Source of the DNA: Hedera helix
Lineage: Eukaryota; Streptophyta; Magnoliopsida; Apiales; Araliaceae
Reading direction: 5' to 3'
Assembly: GCA_947179155.2 (NCBI GenBank)
Contig: OX359274.1
Location: forward strand, 48,083,564-48,147,563
DNA length: 64,000 nt
Every line of letters begins with the position of its first letter. Position 1 is the first letter of the stretch. A program made the translations under genes and the position numbers. Of the stretch, positions 51,464 to 64,000 are shown one piece after another. The notes under the pieces were generated by a model. That model was given only the letters and a program-made list of their open reading frames with translations. It was not told the DNA's origin and ran no database searches.

Positions 51464-54400
51464 AGTTGACACGTAAATTGTCTCGGAAATACCTTTATCG
51501 TTCAAATAAAAAAAAAAGATTAGGTATGATAAATTTACTTTCTTTTTATGAATGGCCTTGGTGACTTTGCTATAGATAGACAAAAATTTATCATTATTTT
51601 TTGCTCTTATTAAGCTACTTCTTTTGTCTCCTGTACATAAAATTTGAAGGAAATGGTATCTATTACTATATATAAATAGGTAAAATGAAGGAAATCGTCA
51701 TTTTAATAGTCTTTTTTGGGCCGCAATAAATTTCACCGATAGATGTTATGGGCTGCAATAAAAAAATTTCGACAAAAATTAAAACTCATTTTGTCCATAT
51801 GTTACAATTCTTCTATAAGGATTAATTCCCTTTCGATTATAATATGTATATCCTAATATTAGTCTATTCATCACACTATAATAACATAAATTAACTACAG
51901 CAAAAATAAAACTCTTTCGAATTTATCCATATGTTAAATTATATAATAATAACAAAAAATATATAATTGGGTTATCCCTTTTTTTAAGAGTTTTACAAAT
52001 ATTTTTTTTTATAACAATTAGCATTCAAAACACAAATAAAAAAGTGATTTTAGACTTGAACAAAATAAATTAACCTATTTATAACCATTGTTTAACCTAT
52101 ATATGGAGTATTAATATTGTGAAAGACAAAATTAATATTAAAATTATTGAAATCTTTAATATTTCAAACGGTCCTAAAAATGGATACTATGTAAAGGGAC
52201 ACATATTTGGGATTTTATATAGCATTAAGGTTTAATGTGCAAAATACTAAATAATCAGAAAGTCATAATTTAAGAATCGTAACTTGTTACATCTCAAGTA
52301 ACCAAAATGTTTCTAAATTTCATGAATTCCTTGGATTTCATAGCTATGTTAAAGCGACACAATTTGGACATTTCAAGTTATTTTTATCTCTTGCATCGGC
52401 AAGGTAAGTTTTAGTTATAACTCTCTCTTGATCTTCTCGTGTATCACAAAAAATGATCAATGGTATGATTGTTAATCTTAGGACATACATCAACTTCTCA
52501 TGAAGTGTGCAAGAAAATATTGCTTGCGGGTTTTATAACGAACTCACTTAAATGTGTCTAGTGTCTAGAATGATAGATTATTATTTCGACTTAGTTTTTT
52601 TCCATGTATATATGTTATCCATACAAAGCAATTTAATCGAATACAAAATAAAGCTAAATTATAATCTGTTGTCGTTTTGTAGAAATTTAATCTTGAACCT
52701 GTAATACCAATCTATACAGTCAAGCTTGAGAATGTAGAGAAAGTTTAGAATCATGTTTAGGATGTAAGTGTAAACAAATTAAAAAGAAAAGAACTAGAGC
52801 TTCTATATATTAGCAATTTTGCCAGACAATTATGGGGCCTTGTATGGTATAGTATTTAAGAACTTGAATTATTTTACTTATTTTAAAATTAAAGATATAT
52901 CTTTAACTTGCAACGTATATTTGTTTATTCGATAATTTTAGAATATCTGAAAGGAATTTATGAAATTAATCTTGGTTTGATTTCTTAATTATGTTTGACA
53001 AAATATGTCTTCAAGATTAGCAAACAATACTTGGCCAATGTGTCGTTGAAAATCAATGTTAAGATGATGTTTGATCTTGTAGACATGCATTCAAAATTAT
53101 TGTATAATATATAAAGACATAAAATGAGGGCAATTGTTAGTTGATTTCGTAGGGTTGCGATTAGTATTTATATGCGACCTATTTATTGTGTCAAATTAAA
53201 TAAAGTCACGATGAGAATTAACTACACGCACTTAAATAATAAGCGGTTATATATTAAAAATTTATTATTCATAAAAAAAAATTAAAAATCATAATTGATC
53301 CAATATTGAATAAAAGTGTATTTTCATATGTTTTACAATAAGAAATGTAAATAATAAGTAATTTGAGATGGATTAGTTACTTATTATCTTTTTAAAATAT
53401 ATTTGAACAAATATATATTTATTTTATCAGATAAAAATATACAATAATAAAAAATAAAAATAAATAACTTATACCTAATAAATCCGTGTCTTTCGAGCCA
53501 ATTATAATACGTAATAGAAGTTTTAAGACTTCAAATTTGGGGTTCAAGAAAATAATCAACAAAAGGTGTCTAGATTGTTATCCAAAAATGTCCGTAAAAG
53601 CAATACAAAAGACAATATTTTCTAGATGAAGGATTGACAAATAGACCTTTTATTTATTTATTTTATGACGTCAGCTACTTTTTTAAGATCTAAAAAAATC
53701 AAACATCACACTTTGTTAGTCCAAAAGTGAGAGTTTTTCTTTATAATAAAAATACACCGAGTGAATTCCAGTATAAATAATTATGGAAAGTGATTTAAAT
53801 GAATTTTTTTTTTAATTTAATATATTTTTAAATTCAAAATTAAAGTAATTATAAATAATAATATTTTTAAATAATTTACAAATTTTATAATTATATAACC
53901 CGGCCCAATTCTTTCTAGTCGCTTGATAAAATATAATGGGATAGTAGCATATGCTTATGAGTTCGTTAATAAATATGTGCTCGCTGCTGTTCTTTTGGAC
54001 TTTAAACATCAGTAGATATGGATGGTTCACTCAGTCTTTGGTATATTAATTTTATGTTTTCTGGTGAGAAATTATTCAGCGATTAATTCTTTTCTCAATC
54101 ATACTTAAAACACCTCTTGATTAATAAAAAATTAAAAATATAATAATATTTTGATGACAAAATAACGGTTAATAAATTCAAGATGATGTAAGTTAATAAA
54201 TTCACTAATAATGAATCATTCACTAATTATATTTTGTCATATCATTTTACAAGTTAACTTTAGTAAGTTATTTTTTTTTCTTCCATCAAAAAAATAATAG
54301 TCTTAATAATAAGACCATGATTAATTTAAAAAAACCCAACCTAAGAACCATTCAAAATATATATCCACCTATTATGTAATGGGAGAGAAAATAAGTGTGA

Positions 54401-54830
54401 CAACTTTGACAATATTTATCTGTTACTTTTTATCTACTACCTAAATTAACTCTCTGGTAATTGCAGTTTTTTACTTGCCCACACATAATGGGCTTCAAAT
54501 CCTCGATAACATAATTTTTTTGTATTTTAACATTGGAGATCATGTATTCTTACGTGCTTCTCCATATAAAGAAGTTACGAGATTCGGAAAGAGTATGTCT
54601 ATTGTGATGTCTAAACAAGCAATGATTTTTTTTATGACGATAATTTGTTCGGTCCATAAAATTGTATTTTTTTATGACAATAGTTTATCCCGTCTATAAA
54701 GTAAGACTACACGACGACAGAATAAATTCTAAAAAATGTAATTATAAATTTCACATCAGAGATAGACATAAATTTTGTGGCAGAAGATTTGGTCGCCACA
54801 TAGTGTGTGGTTTTTTTACTTCGATGCATG

Positions 54831-54880
54831 GTCCGATGGTTATCCCCAGTTTAGTTTGAAGAGGGTAGAAATTCAAACCT
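54831..54880. repeat. Possible SINE fragment, second copy
   Basis: GTCCGATGGTTATCCCC, then GAGGGTAGAAATTCAAACC matches the order at 15872-15930. See that entry for the tentative Pol III-box reading. Confidence 0.35.
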
Positions 54881-55509
54881 TAATAAGCACGTGAGTTTAA
54901 TTTCTGTTTTAAGTAAATAAAAAAATAATCAAACATACTTTTAAAGAAAATAAGAACAAATACAGTTTCCAAATGCCAGGAGATTAGAAATATAAATTTG
55001 TTGATACAGATGATATCGAGTGTAGCAACTTGTTCGAGGCCTTAATCAAATCAAAAATAAGAAAAAGGCACGGAGAATCGCTGTTTTATATTGCCAACCT
55101 TCAATGCAAGTAGTAATTCGTCATACTAATTTGACGCTCTTGCTCTGCAAATTGGCATACATACATACATACGTATAAGAAATACCCACCAAATAAAAAA
55201 TAAATATAACTGCTGCTAGTATCGAATTCTAGTGGATGAGCATCTCAGAAACAACTTTCCCCATAGATTTCTTCATTAAAAACATTCAAAGTGCAAGGAT
55301 AACAAAAGTAATCAAATCATCATCGTTGCTCACCCCAAACAAAACTCAAAATAATAATACACACTTGGATCTCGGGAGGAAGTTAAGAAGACTATCTTCA
55401 ATTCCTTGTCGGAAATTACAGATAGATAACGCAGATCCTTCATAACATCATTGACCCGATTCAAATAATAGTCTATTCTATTCTATAACTTCAATTAGCT
55501 AACAAAAAT

Positions 55510-55511
<2 letters not shown>

Positions 55512-55553
<42 letters not shown>
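55512..55553. repeat. (AAT)n microsatellite
   Basis: About 14 perfect AAT units. Confidence 0.95.
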
Positions 55554-55554
<1 letters not shown>

Positions 55555-56745
55555 TACAAACAGATACTACCCTATGGCCTCAAATCGAGAACTCGGGCGA
55601 AGAGTAAAGCTTTATAGCGAGACCAGAGCAATAACCCTAATGAGTTAGCTGCATAGTTTGGACTTTGGAGTTTGGAAACTGAAAAGGGGAGGGCTTGGGC
55701 TAAGAGTTTTGGTCCCTAAAGCTGGGCTAGAATAATTTTGAATCCATAGAGATATTGGGTATGTTTTGAAGCCCAACTTAGCTCCATCTTAATCCGATTT
55801 TTAGCTTGACAAGTAGTAGTATCCAATTCAGAAAACCTATTTCATTAATTTATTTTTAATAATAAATATTAAGATCAAAATATATATCTAGAAAAAAAAC
55901 CCATTCTACAATATATATCAGCAAATTGAATGTGTAAGAAATAAATACAAATAAAAATTAAATTAAGTTTATTTAGTATACGTTTGTATTATTTTTTTTT
56001 CTTGACAATTATTGACATTAGATTATCGGTTTGTTGTCTCATGTAACTTACAAATTCGACACTAATTTTATGGATAAAAAGCGGTGTTAACAGTTGAGAA
56101 AAAAATTGTGAAAACCTTTTGAAAATTATATATTTATTGTATAATTTATAATACATTCAATCATTTATTAAATAAATATAACAAAGATATTTAACTCTAC
56201 ATATTATAATAACCAATAATTTTAAGTTTTCTTGTTGACTTTTATATATAAGTATTTCAATAAAAATCGAGTAGCATTATATATTGCAAGTCGACATAAT
56301 TCAGTCGGAGACATAATTTAAATAAATTCAACTGGCAAATCATAGTTTTGTCTCTTCAAAATCCATTCCACTAGAAAAAAGTTATAACACATATCCAATT
56401 TGTAAAAATCAAGCCTCAATTTAAAATTATAAATAATTATAATTACTGTAATTATCTTATCTAACAATAACTGAATTTAATAACATTTCAAAATAATTTT
56501 AATTGGTTTTAAATAATCGAAATTGATTTTATATTTTACAATAGGAAGTATAACGATTTAACTCAGAAGGTGCGGTCCGGTCGGGTCGAGTCTTATTAAT
56601 GAAATAATGTATTCAACTCTTTCGACTTTCGTTTTCTTCACGACCCAACCATTTTCGATTTTCGTTTAGCTGTAACTGAGTTTATTCATCTCCCGATTTT
56701 GTTTGCCAGAGCTCCGGCGACCAGATCTGCGCCATCTGTTCGGTG

Positions 56746-59537
56746 GTAAGTTTCTGATCGTTTTTTCTCGAAGCGTTTGCTAATCGCAATATCTCTCCTA
56801 AAGTTTTACAGGTACACACGTGTATCTACTCTGTATTATCGATTGAACAAAAGTTAACAATTTATGCTTTTATGCTAGTTGCCTTTTTATTTGAACTTGG
56901 ACACAAACATGATTGGAATTGGGCTATTTGTGTTAATTTAATAATATTTTGTACTATTTAATCTTTTGACGAGCACTATTAGTCGTTAATATTGGATTAT
57001 TAGTTTTATAAAATTATTTAATAGCTTAAAATGAGGGGATTATTAATCTCATATTTATAATAGCCAATCTTAGGAATTATAAAAAATAATCCATAAGACT
57101 ATTTAAAAAGACTATTTAAAGGATTATTAATCTCATGAGATAAAATAGTTCGAAGTAATATTAAATTAATATAAATAGTTCAATCCTAAATTATGTTTTT
57201 TGCAAACGTGTATACAGTATTTACATACTTAAGCATACGTTTTGAACTATTTAGTTAGTTCCTGATTATCTTGATTTTGCAAGAACATACTCACAAGGAG
57301 GGGCAAAGTTCGATATTGATGTCAAAATTTCAAAATGATGAGTTGCAATTCAAGTTCGAGATTGATGTTAAAATTTCAAAATGATGAGTTGCCATTTTTT
57401 TTTTTACTACACTTTGATACCATCTTTATTAGATTTATTAACTTGTGATAGTGGTGATTTGTTTGCTTTCAAAGGCAAGAGGTAAAATTGTCCCCTTTGA
57501 GACCAACATCTCTCCGTCTCTCTCTCTCTCTCTCTATACACTGCATAGTATATGTTTGGATTAACTACTCTAGAAGGAAAGAGCTGGGGACTGTTTGGAT
57601 TTTGAATTATAGTTTGTGCATTTATTATTGTCTAGGGATTTTCATTTTGGCTATGATGTTAACCGCCAAGGATTGTTCAAAATTTTTGAATGCTTTAGTT
57701 TTGGTGAGGTTAATGAAGTTTACAAAGAATAGCTGTTGACTACAAAGGGATATGTTTAAATTGTGTCATGATTGGTATTAGTTCGTTGACATGACGGTGA
57801 CATCAAACTTCTTTAAGACAAAAACCATTTGGAAATTTAAAACTACAAGATGCAATAACACTGTTGGCTACCGAAGGCAGTGTTATATTTTTAAGTGAAA
57901 CTGAGAGTGAGCAAAATACTAGAAGCCATCTGCAAAACTAAATTAGAAAGAAGCAGCAGAAAGGAGAAGGTAGTGCTTTGGAGGATTTATTTTTGACATA
58001 CCCTTAGAAGAGGATTTATCTAACTCCTTGAACAGATTTTAGGGTATGAACCTCCCATTCTTTAGTCAAAAGAATGGAAAGTACTCTTTTGTTCCAGCTA
58101 AAACCAAGCTTATGTTCTCAACCTAAAGTGCTAGGAGTATGTGGTTGCAGTGGTTAGCATCAATGCCAAATTTGTTCCACCTAAGGGATAGACTCAAACT
58201 CAACAAACGGATTGGTTAGTTGAATGCAAATTTTAGTCGAATCTGCAAACCTGTTAGTCAAATTAATGCTTCCATATACTATATAGAGAATTTCAAGCCA
58301 TAAAGAATGGCAAGTGCACACGTGGCCCGTAATTAATCCCATGCTTTGCACCTGATCAGTCATTGATTTCGTGAAAGAGTAAGAATTAGCTCCCAGGAGT
58401 AGAACCGAAGACCTAGCTTGTGAGCTAGGCACAGCCACAAGACTAACTAAAATCCTTTATCGAGTATTCTACTTATTTATTACTTATGGTTATGGTAACT
58501 GAAGGATATACTTTTTGTAAATTTTTTTCATAAAAATAATATTATAAAAGCATCATTAATAAAGTTAGGCATAAAAATAAACTTATGAACTCAATACTGT
58601 AAAAGTATAACATTTGCTAATAAAAATATTATATTATAATTGTATATATGTATTTTGAGTTCTCACTCTTGCTCTAACTCCACAAATTGGTAACTTCGCA
58701 TCTAACCTTTTTTTCTCTGACTTTCTGAATTGAATCTAATTTCAGTTAGTTATTGTTAATTTTGGAAATTATGTGATTATCATGAATGTTTAAAAGAATA
58801 GGTATTTGGGATGTGGACCATAACTAAAAAGAGTTTTCATACCCCTCCGGACTAAATGTGGTACACTACTATAATACTATAAGTGGTTATGGCGGTATTA
58901 CTACCTTTTTCCAAACCACTAAAGTTTCATAGTGAAGTTTTGTTGTTGTATTCTTTATGGGTTGCTTCATGTGTGCAATATTGGTTGAGGGAACCTATAG
59001 TATTATACATATCAATGTTAAGTCTCTTGGACATGGATTTTATAACGTGTAAAAGCGTATGAAGAAGAACATCAACTTGTCCATCAATCTAGTGCATAGG
59101 AAAGGCTAATGTAGTTAGAACTACACGCAATGTGTACAAACTCTTTGATTTTAACATTCAATTTAGAACTTATACTTTATATTTGCTAATGTGGGCAGCG
59201 ATAATATTTTAAGTCCTTTTCTTGATAAATAATTTGAATTTCCTGTACAAAGAGCACTCTAATAGCAGTGACCGATGAGAGAAACAAATTGTTACATCTA
59301 ACTAATTGTTGTTTAGTAAGTTGGGTTTGAGCAGGTCTCAACATCCCCTGTTAAAGTTGTTATAGTTTCAAAACATTTAAGGATCTTTTTCTTATCATCC
59401 ATTCTTTTGAAGATATTTTTGAATTCATCATATCGACTGCGTGCTTCTATCATTTTCTCCTTGAGATGACAAATGTTCAATTTCAATATCAGTTCTTACA
59501 TTGGGTCTAATATTTGTCACGTCTACATAAATATTAG
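56746..59537 (+). other. Probable intron in the 5' leader of the proteasome alpha-4 gene
   Basis: A GC-richer, leader-like stretch at about 56640-56745 ends in a strong donor (GGTG|GTAAGTTTCTG). An acceptor (AAATATTAG) sits directly before the start codon at 59538. The 2.8 kb between has no gene, and arrangements with a leader intron are common in plant housekeeping genes. The exact acceptor and the number of leader exons are inferred, not proven. The interval also includes a CT run at 57510-57535 and a possible SINE remnant at 58131-58440. Confidence 0.5.
58131..58440 (-). repeat. Possible tRNA-derived SINE remnant
   Basis: On the minus strand, CTTGTGGCTGTGCCTAGCTC followed about 25 bases later by CGGTTCTACTCC resembles Pol III A and B boxes. 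The rest has no coding potential. No tail or target duplication was found, so the assignment is weak. Confidence 0.3.
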
Positions 59538-60287
59538 ATGTCGCGAAGGTATGATAGCCGTACGACGATCTTCTCCCCGGAGGGTCGTCTTTACCAGGTC
59601 GAGTATGCAATGGAGGCCATAGGAAATGCAGGTTCTGCAATTGGCATCTTGTCAAAGGATGGGGTTGTCTTGGTTGGTGAAAAGAAGGTTACTTCCAAGC
59701 TTCTCCAGACTTCAACATCGACTGAGAAGATGTACAAAATTGATGACCATGTTGCATGTGCTGTGGCTGGAATAATGTCTGATGCCAACATACTTATCAA
59801 CACTGCTCGAGTCCAAGCTCAGCGATATACTTTTGCATACCAAGAGCCAATGCCTGTTGAGCAGCTAGTTCAATCTCTTTGTGACACCAAGCAAGGCTAC
59901 ACGCAGTTTGGCGGGCTTCGTCCATTTGGTGTTTCATTTCTGTTTGCAGGGTGGGATAAAAATTACGGATTTCAGCTATACATGAGTGACCCAAGCGGAA
60001 ATTATGGTGGTTGGAAGGCAGCAGCTATTGGAGCGAACAGTCAAGCTGCACAATCAATGCTGAAGCAGGACTATAAGGATGAGATCACAAGGGAAGAGGC
60101 AGTACAGCTTGCACTGAAGGTTCTCAGCAAGACTATGGACAGCACTAGTCTTACTTCTGATAAGCTTGAACTGGCTGAGGTATTCCTCACTTCTGGGAAA
60201 GTTAAGTACCAGGTGTGCTCACCTGAGGCCCTGAGTAAGCTGTTGGTTAAGTATGGTGTTACCCAATTTCCTGCTGACGCCTCATAA
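59538..60287 (+). CDS. PAC1: 20S proteasome subunit alpha type-4
   Basis: A single uninterrupted coding exon of 249 residues, the normal length. It starts MSRRYDSRTTIFSPEGR and continues with the proteasome alpha-subunit signature (SPEGRLYQVEYAMEAIGN). The Ntn-hydrolase fold landmarks follow (GVVLVGEKKV, MSDANILINTARVQAQRY, QGYTQFGGLRPFGVS). Alpha subunits form the outer ring of the 20S core and gate substrate entry; they have no catalytic threonine. The sequence agrees with plant alpha-3/PAC throughout. The start is the only sensible one, being the family start. Confidence 0.97.
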   Translation: MSRRYDSRTTIFSPEGRLYQVEYAMEAIGNAGSAIGILSKDGVVLVGEKKVTSKLLQTSTSTEKMYKIDDHVACAVAGIMSDANILINTARVQAQRYTFAYQEPMPVEQLVQSLCDTKQGYTQFGGLRPFGVSFLFAGWDKNYGFQLYMSDPSGNYGGWKAAAIGANSQAAQSMLKQDYKDEITREEAVQLALKVLSKTMDSTSLTSDKLELAEVFLTSGKVKYQVCSPEALSKLLVKYGVTQFPADAS

Positions 60288-60869
60288 ATGAGCCAGGGCT
60301 AATTCTCAAATTGTATGCTTCATTGGGTATGAATATCACCAAAAACATCCAATCGATTCTTGGAATGAAACTTGTTTATGCATGTGATGAACCTTGGTGT
60401 TATGTGCTCTGTTTAGTTGTATTCATTTCTATGAATTCGTGGATGGTGCGGTCTAGTATTTTGATTGAACAGGTAAAGAAGGAACGTTTTTATCACTTTT
60501 TTGTACCATCACTGGATGAAAGTGGAAGACTAGTAATTTTGTTGGATGTTTGATACCCACTAAATTGAATTAGGTACATGAACCTAAGAGGAGATGGTGA
60601 GAATTTTTGATCTCTCTCAATCTCTCTCCCAATTTGAAAACTCAAAGATTTGAAAGTTGTCTCTCACCGAATCCTTCCGCAATTGTAATTGGTAAATATT
60701 GAGTGCAAATTAAAATATACGCCGAGCAATGCTATGGTAAAAAAACATGGTTACGAAAAAGTAGATGCAAGATAATGTATCAAATTGTAACCGGTTATGT
60801 TTTACCATACACGGGTGGGACCAGTGAGGGATTATAAGCAACTCTTATCATACACATCAGAATCGTTTC

Positions 60870-61049
60870 GCGGGGGGGGGGGGGGGGGGGGGGGGGACCG
60901 GTCCAAAAAATAATTTTTTTATATTTTATTTTTATAATATTTATTTTGATAAATTTTTTTACAGAATTTAGTGATTTAAGTATAATTTGGATGTATATAA
61001 ATAACAATATTGCACTGTTTGAATAAATATTATAAATATTTTATGAGTC

Positions 61050-61080
<31 letters not shown>

Positions 61081-61108
61081 GATCGGTCGCTAGCACCGGT
61101 CGCCCAAG
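60870..61108. mobile_element. Inverted-repeat MITE, ACCGGT-terminus family (copy 2)
   Basis: After a poly-G run the left end reads GACCGGTCC; the right end reads GGATCGGTCGCTAGCACCGG. The interior shares ATAATATTTATTTTGATAAA and ATTTAGTGATTTAAGTATAA with corresponding parts of the copy at 44435. It includes a run of 28 A at 61050-61077. Confidence 0.7.
60872..60896. repeat. Poly-G tract (25 G)
   Basis: An uninterrupted G run at the left terminus of the MITE copy. In copy 1 the same place has only five G, so this looks like expansion of the G-rich terminus. Confidence 0.9.
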
Positions 61109-62448
61109 ACAATCTGTACACATTATTTTGTATCCTAATTTTGTAACTATTCTTTAATCATCAAACCATTATTGTTATTAGCATATTACACCATTATATC
61201 TTACCACTGTACCACAGTTCATGTACTTTATCTTTTAAATCTTGTGCTGACCTAAACATGCATTCCAATTGAAGCATAAAATTCTCTCCCATTTAAGCTT
61301 GTAAGAGATTTCATTTCCATAAAATTGTCATAACTTCTCATTTGGGTCATCCATGTCTATAGCACATAAAAGGGTAAAGAGAGTCATTTTGTTTTCAGAG
61401 AAATGATGGCAATACCATGATTGATCACTCTAGCCCAACATTTCCAGAAGGTGAAATCACAGTGCATTATGGCTCAATGGCCAATTATAACTTTTCTGTA
61501 TCACAGACCATGTGATCTGTTCTGCATACTCTGCTGGTTGGTTATATTGGCCTTGTTTGATCATTACTCCTGCCATCAAATAGAAAAAGATGGATGACTT
61601 TTGGCCTAATACTTCCTTTTTCATCAAATACGATTCTTATAAGTTCAAGGTATGCAAATAATTAGTGATACTTGAGCACTTCTTCCCCTTTTCTTGGTTT
61701 GGAAATTCATAGTGCTTGTTCAATGAACTTGCTAAATGCCGCAAATGGCATATATGTTAGGACTGATATACAATCATGGAAGTAAGGCTTACATATACTA
61801 TCTCCATCTTAGCAAGTAGCAACTCTTTTTCCTTTTTCTTTTTCCCGAGGGATGGATTATATTATTCTTTGAATATTTGATATCGAAAAGAGTTACTAAT
61901 ACTACATATTAGTCTTTTGATTATTGAAAAATTGATGATACTTTTAAATAACACTTTCACAATTATACAACCAAATAATATTTTAACTTTGTAGATTTTG
62001 AAGTGCTTTGTAGTTCACTGCATCTACATTCTTTGTAAGGAGTGGAGAAACTTGTTGCTATGGTTTTTTTAGTCGCTGTAAAATTTGATCTTCAATAAAC
62101 TGTAACTATTTAAACTTGTAATAAGCCTCATTTGGCTATGACTCTGAGAACCAAATCAACAAAAGAATATAATGAACTGGTCTCGCTGCCGTGTATCTAT
62201 CTCTCTCACACAAATTCCGCTTCTTCTTCTTCATGTTGTCGGTATTCTCCTTTTTTTTCTGTACATAAATATCGAAACCTGAATCTGACTCCAAGATCAG
62301 ATAACTTGGGGACCACTCCCCGACCCTGGTGGCTGCCTACGGCCTCCGGAGTGAGCTTTATATTCAGCATCTTTCGCAAAGCCGCATTTTGGCAACGGCT
62401 ATTACAACTATAAAAAAAAGCTATAGATCTCTAACAAGACGAGTAACC

Positions 62449-63966
62449 CTATCTTTTTGAAGCAGCCCCTAGTTTACGCCTCCGTTCTTGCTCTAGGCTA
62501 CTTCTTTTCTCTTGAGATCTATTACAAACACAACCAGGTAAAGGGTTTGCATAGAAATTTTCTTCCTCTTTTGGTATTTCACCCGCCTGTCTAAGGTACG
62601 GTGCTCCAAGCCTGTCGGAATGTAACCTCTTTACCTCTGAGGAAAACTCTTCCCAGTTTATAATACCCGCATCCAACTGATCTATCACTTTAACAAAATT
62701 TAGTCTGCAATGAGAACAAGAAAAAGGAAAAAAATTTGTCATTAACTAAACTCATTACCTAGGTTCCGATCAAGAAAGGTTGAATGAAAGACACAACAAA
62801 CCTGTCAGGGTTGATTGATTTTCGGAATCCTTCAAACCTCCTATGTCCCTGCACTGCTTTTGCCATATTCCCGTCATATGTGTAAACAAAGACGTCACTT
62901 TCAAGGGCTACAATATAATCTAAAGCAGCGAGGCGATTCTGATACTGCTTAAAGGGTGCTAGCTCTTCCTCCGTAGCAAGAGTGTTGTGAGTAAAAACAT
63001 TGGGATACTCTAATTTGAAAGAGTCCATGCTGTTACTGCCATAAATTTCCCCTGCAACTATGTATATGGTAGTAGAGGCGGGATAGTCCATGGCCTTGAG
63101 AAATAGAGCAGCCTCTCTCGGGGACATGGGACATCCGCCTTGCAATCTTCGTTCATTGCTGTCTATTTCTTTCTCTTTCCAGTGCTCGACATTGTACCTC
63201 ATAAGACGAAGTTCCTCTGCCTCGGCTGCACTATGATTGTGGCTGCAGCCTGTGAATGCAAGCATGTCTTTCTCATATCTGCAAACAAGTTAAATTTATT
63301 TTTGTTAATCTATGACAAATAATCTCGCTGTCCTAATTTTAGGTATTTTCCACTTTTAGTTTGTTGCAAAATAAAGCTTCATAAAGTAAATCCACCAAAT
63401 CTTAAGATATCATAATTTTGTACTACATTAACATGAATGAGATCCCAATAATTAACACAAAATGACTAATAAATGTCATGTTGGATGATTACCTTAAATG
63501 GAGAGCAATATATGGCTCGCCATTGTTGCGTAGTCTATCGACCAATATCTTCCCGAGATCCTCAATCTCCTTCGTGTAACGAAGAGCCTCATAATTGGCG
63601 CGGCACCTGAGCCTCTGGATAGAGCTTGCGAGGCCGTTGTTGGCAAGCCGTGAATCAGAATGTGTAAACTGAACAACCTTATTCTGTTTTAACAATTCAG
63701 CCATCTCCTCTCTGTAGTAACTCGCCTGCATAATTAAAAGCATATAAGACATAGTTCCAAACTTCCAATTACAGTAACATTGAAATGGGACACTTGGAAA
63801 GAGTATTTCAAGACGCGGCATAATTTCCCAGACCTTGGACCAGGAAACAGGAGCCTTGAGATAGGGCTTCAGCGCTTCATAGTGTGGTGGTAGAAACTCA
63901 ACTATCTCTATATCCTCTTTCAAAACTTCAATGAAGCGCTTCCAATCAAAAATATCTTTAAAACCA
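62449..63966 (-). CDS. O-fucosyltransferase family protein (plant DUF246 type), 5' end missing
   Basis: Four exons are visible, 63834-63966, 63493-63725, 62802-63278 and 62449-62704, joining in frame to about 365 residues. Upstream exons lie beyond the right edge. Family landmarks are present in order: FKDIFDWKRFIE, LPPHYE, PVSWSK/ASYYREEM (across an intron), FTHSDSRLANNGL, IALHLRYEKDMLAFTGCSH, RRLQGGCPMSPREAALFLKA, THNTLATEEELAPF, LDYIVALESDVFVYTYDGNM and YANPLPGCVC. These are Golgi type II membrane proteins of the GT106/GT65-like group; some act in pectin or glycoprotein fucosylation, but the acceptor of this one is unknown. The 108 bp intron 63726-63833 has no stop codon in the flanking frame. 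Confidence 0.94.
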
Positions 63967-64000
63967 CTGCAAAATCATCAGAATTCTAAGTAGGCGCAAT

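Larger units (their letters stand above)
49824..56640. other. Intergenic region, AT-rich
   Basis: The first 100-150 bases are the tubulin leader and core promoter. The next 6.5 kb has no gene that I can support. It holds diverged tandem repeats (50971-51304), a 51 bp tandem duplication (51361-51463), a possible SINE fragment (54831-54880) and an (AAT)n tract (55512-55553). The right end leads into the proteasome gene leader. Confidence 0.75.
60288..62448. other. Convergent spacer
   Basis: The proteasome 3' UTR lies at the left (to about 60560) and that of the O-fucosyltransferase gene at the right. An ACCGGT-family MITE with poly-G and poly-A runs lies at 60870-61108. No gene is seen. Confidence 0.7.

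Noticed and set aside
54475..54859. Two overlapping short plus-strand frames
   Set aside because: Low-complexity repeat DNA containing a SINE-like fragment; no protein similarity.
55512..55553. Possible CRISPR or satellite array
   Set aside because: A simple AAT microsatellite; no spaced repeats occur anywhere in the window.

Overview
The window is nuclear DNA of a flowering plant, almost certainly a eudicot. The genes carry short GT-AG introns in AT-rich DNA. They encode plant-specific families: inositol phosphorylceramide synthase, brassinosteroid-signalling kinase, PAR1, redox-regulated chloroplast fructose bisphosphatase and plant O-fucosyltransferases. The intergenic DNA is dense in microsatellites and small inverted-repeat transposons. 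Nothing bacterial, viral or CRISPR-like is present. The species cannot be fixed from sequence alone.

Layout. (1) 151-2952 (+): 3' part of an inositol phosphorylceramide synthase gene. (2) 2953-9883: a 7 kb repeat-rich gap with a stack of nested MITEs inside a (TA)n-bordered element. (3) 9884-14113 (+): complete BSK-type pseudokinase gene with ten exons and two GC-AG introns. (4) 15114-18233 (-): RING-CH membrane E3 ligase. (5) 22765-25968 (-): R2R3-MYB factor of the MYB1/25/109 type. (6) 28349-29818 (-): PAR1-family secreted cysteine-rich protein. (7) 33231-35888 (+): intact chloroplast fructose-1,6-bisphosphatase, followed in the same direction at 38104-40007 by a decayed second copy. (8) 40376-43083 (-): LisH-motif protein. 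(9) 44930-45979 (+): single-exon L-type lectin membrane protein without a kinase domain. (10) 47956-49823 (-): beta-tubulin. (11) 59538-60287 (+): 20S proteasome subunit alpha-4, with a probable long intron in its leader. (12) 62449-63966 (-): 3' part of an O-fucosyltransferase-family gene that runs off the right edge.

The genes are ordinary, independently transcribed plant loci and do not form a pathway cluster. The only locally related pair is the fructose bisphosphatase and its pseudogene. That copy has lost a splice donor, carries two frameshifts, and has a stop codon at the glutamate of the active-site signature. I found no convincing new biochemical system. The most informative non-genic material is the repeat landscape: at least six families of inverted-repeat or tandem elements recur within 64 kb, some of them nested, so their relative ages can be read. 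Exon boundaries were set by reading splice sites and protein-family continuity by eye; every complete model keeps frame across all exons.
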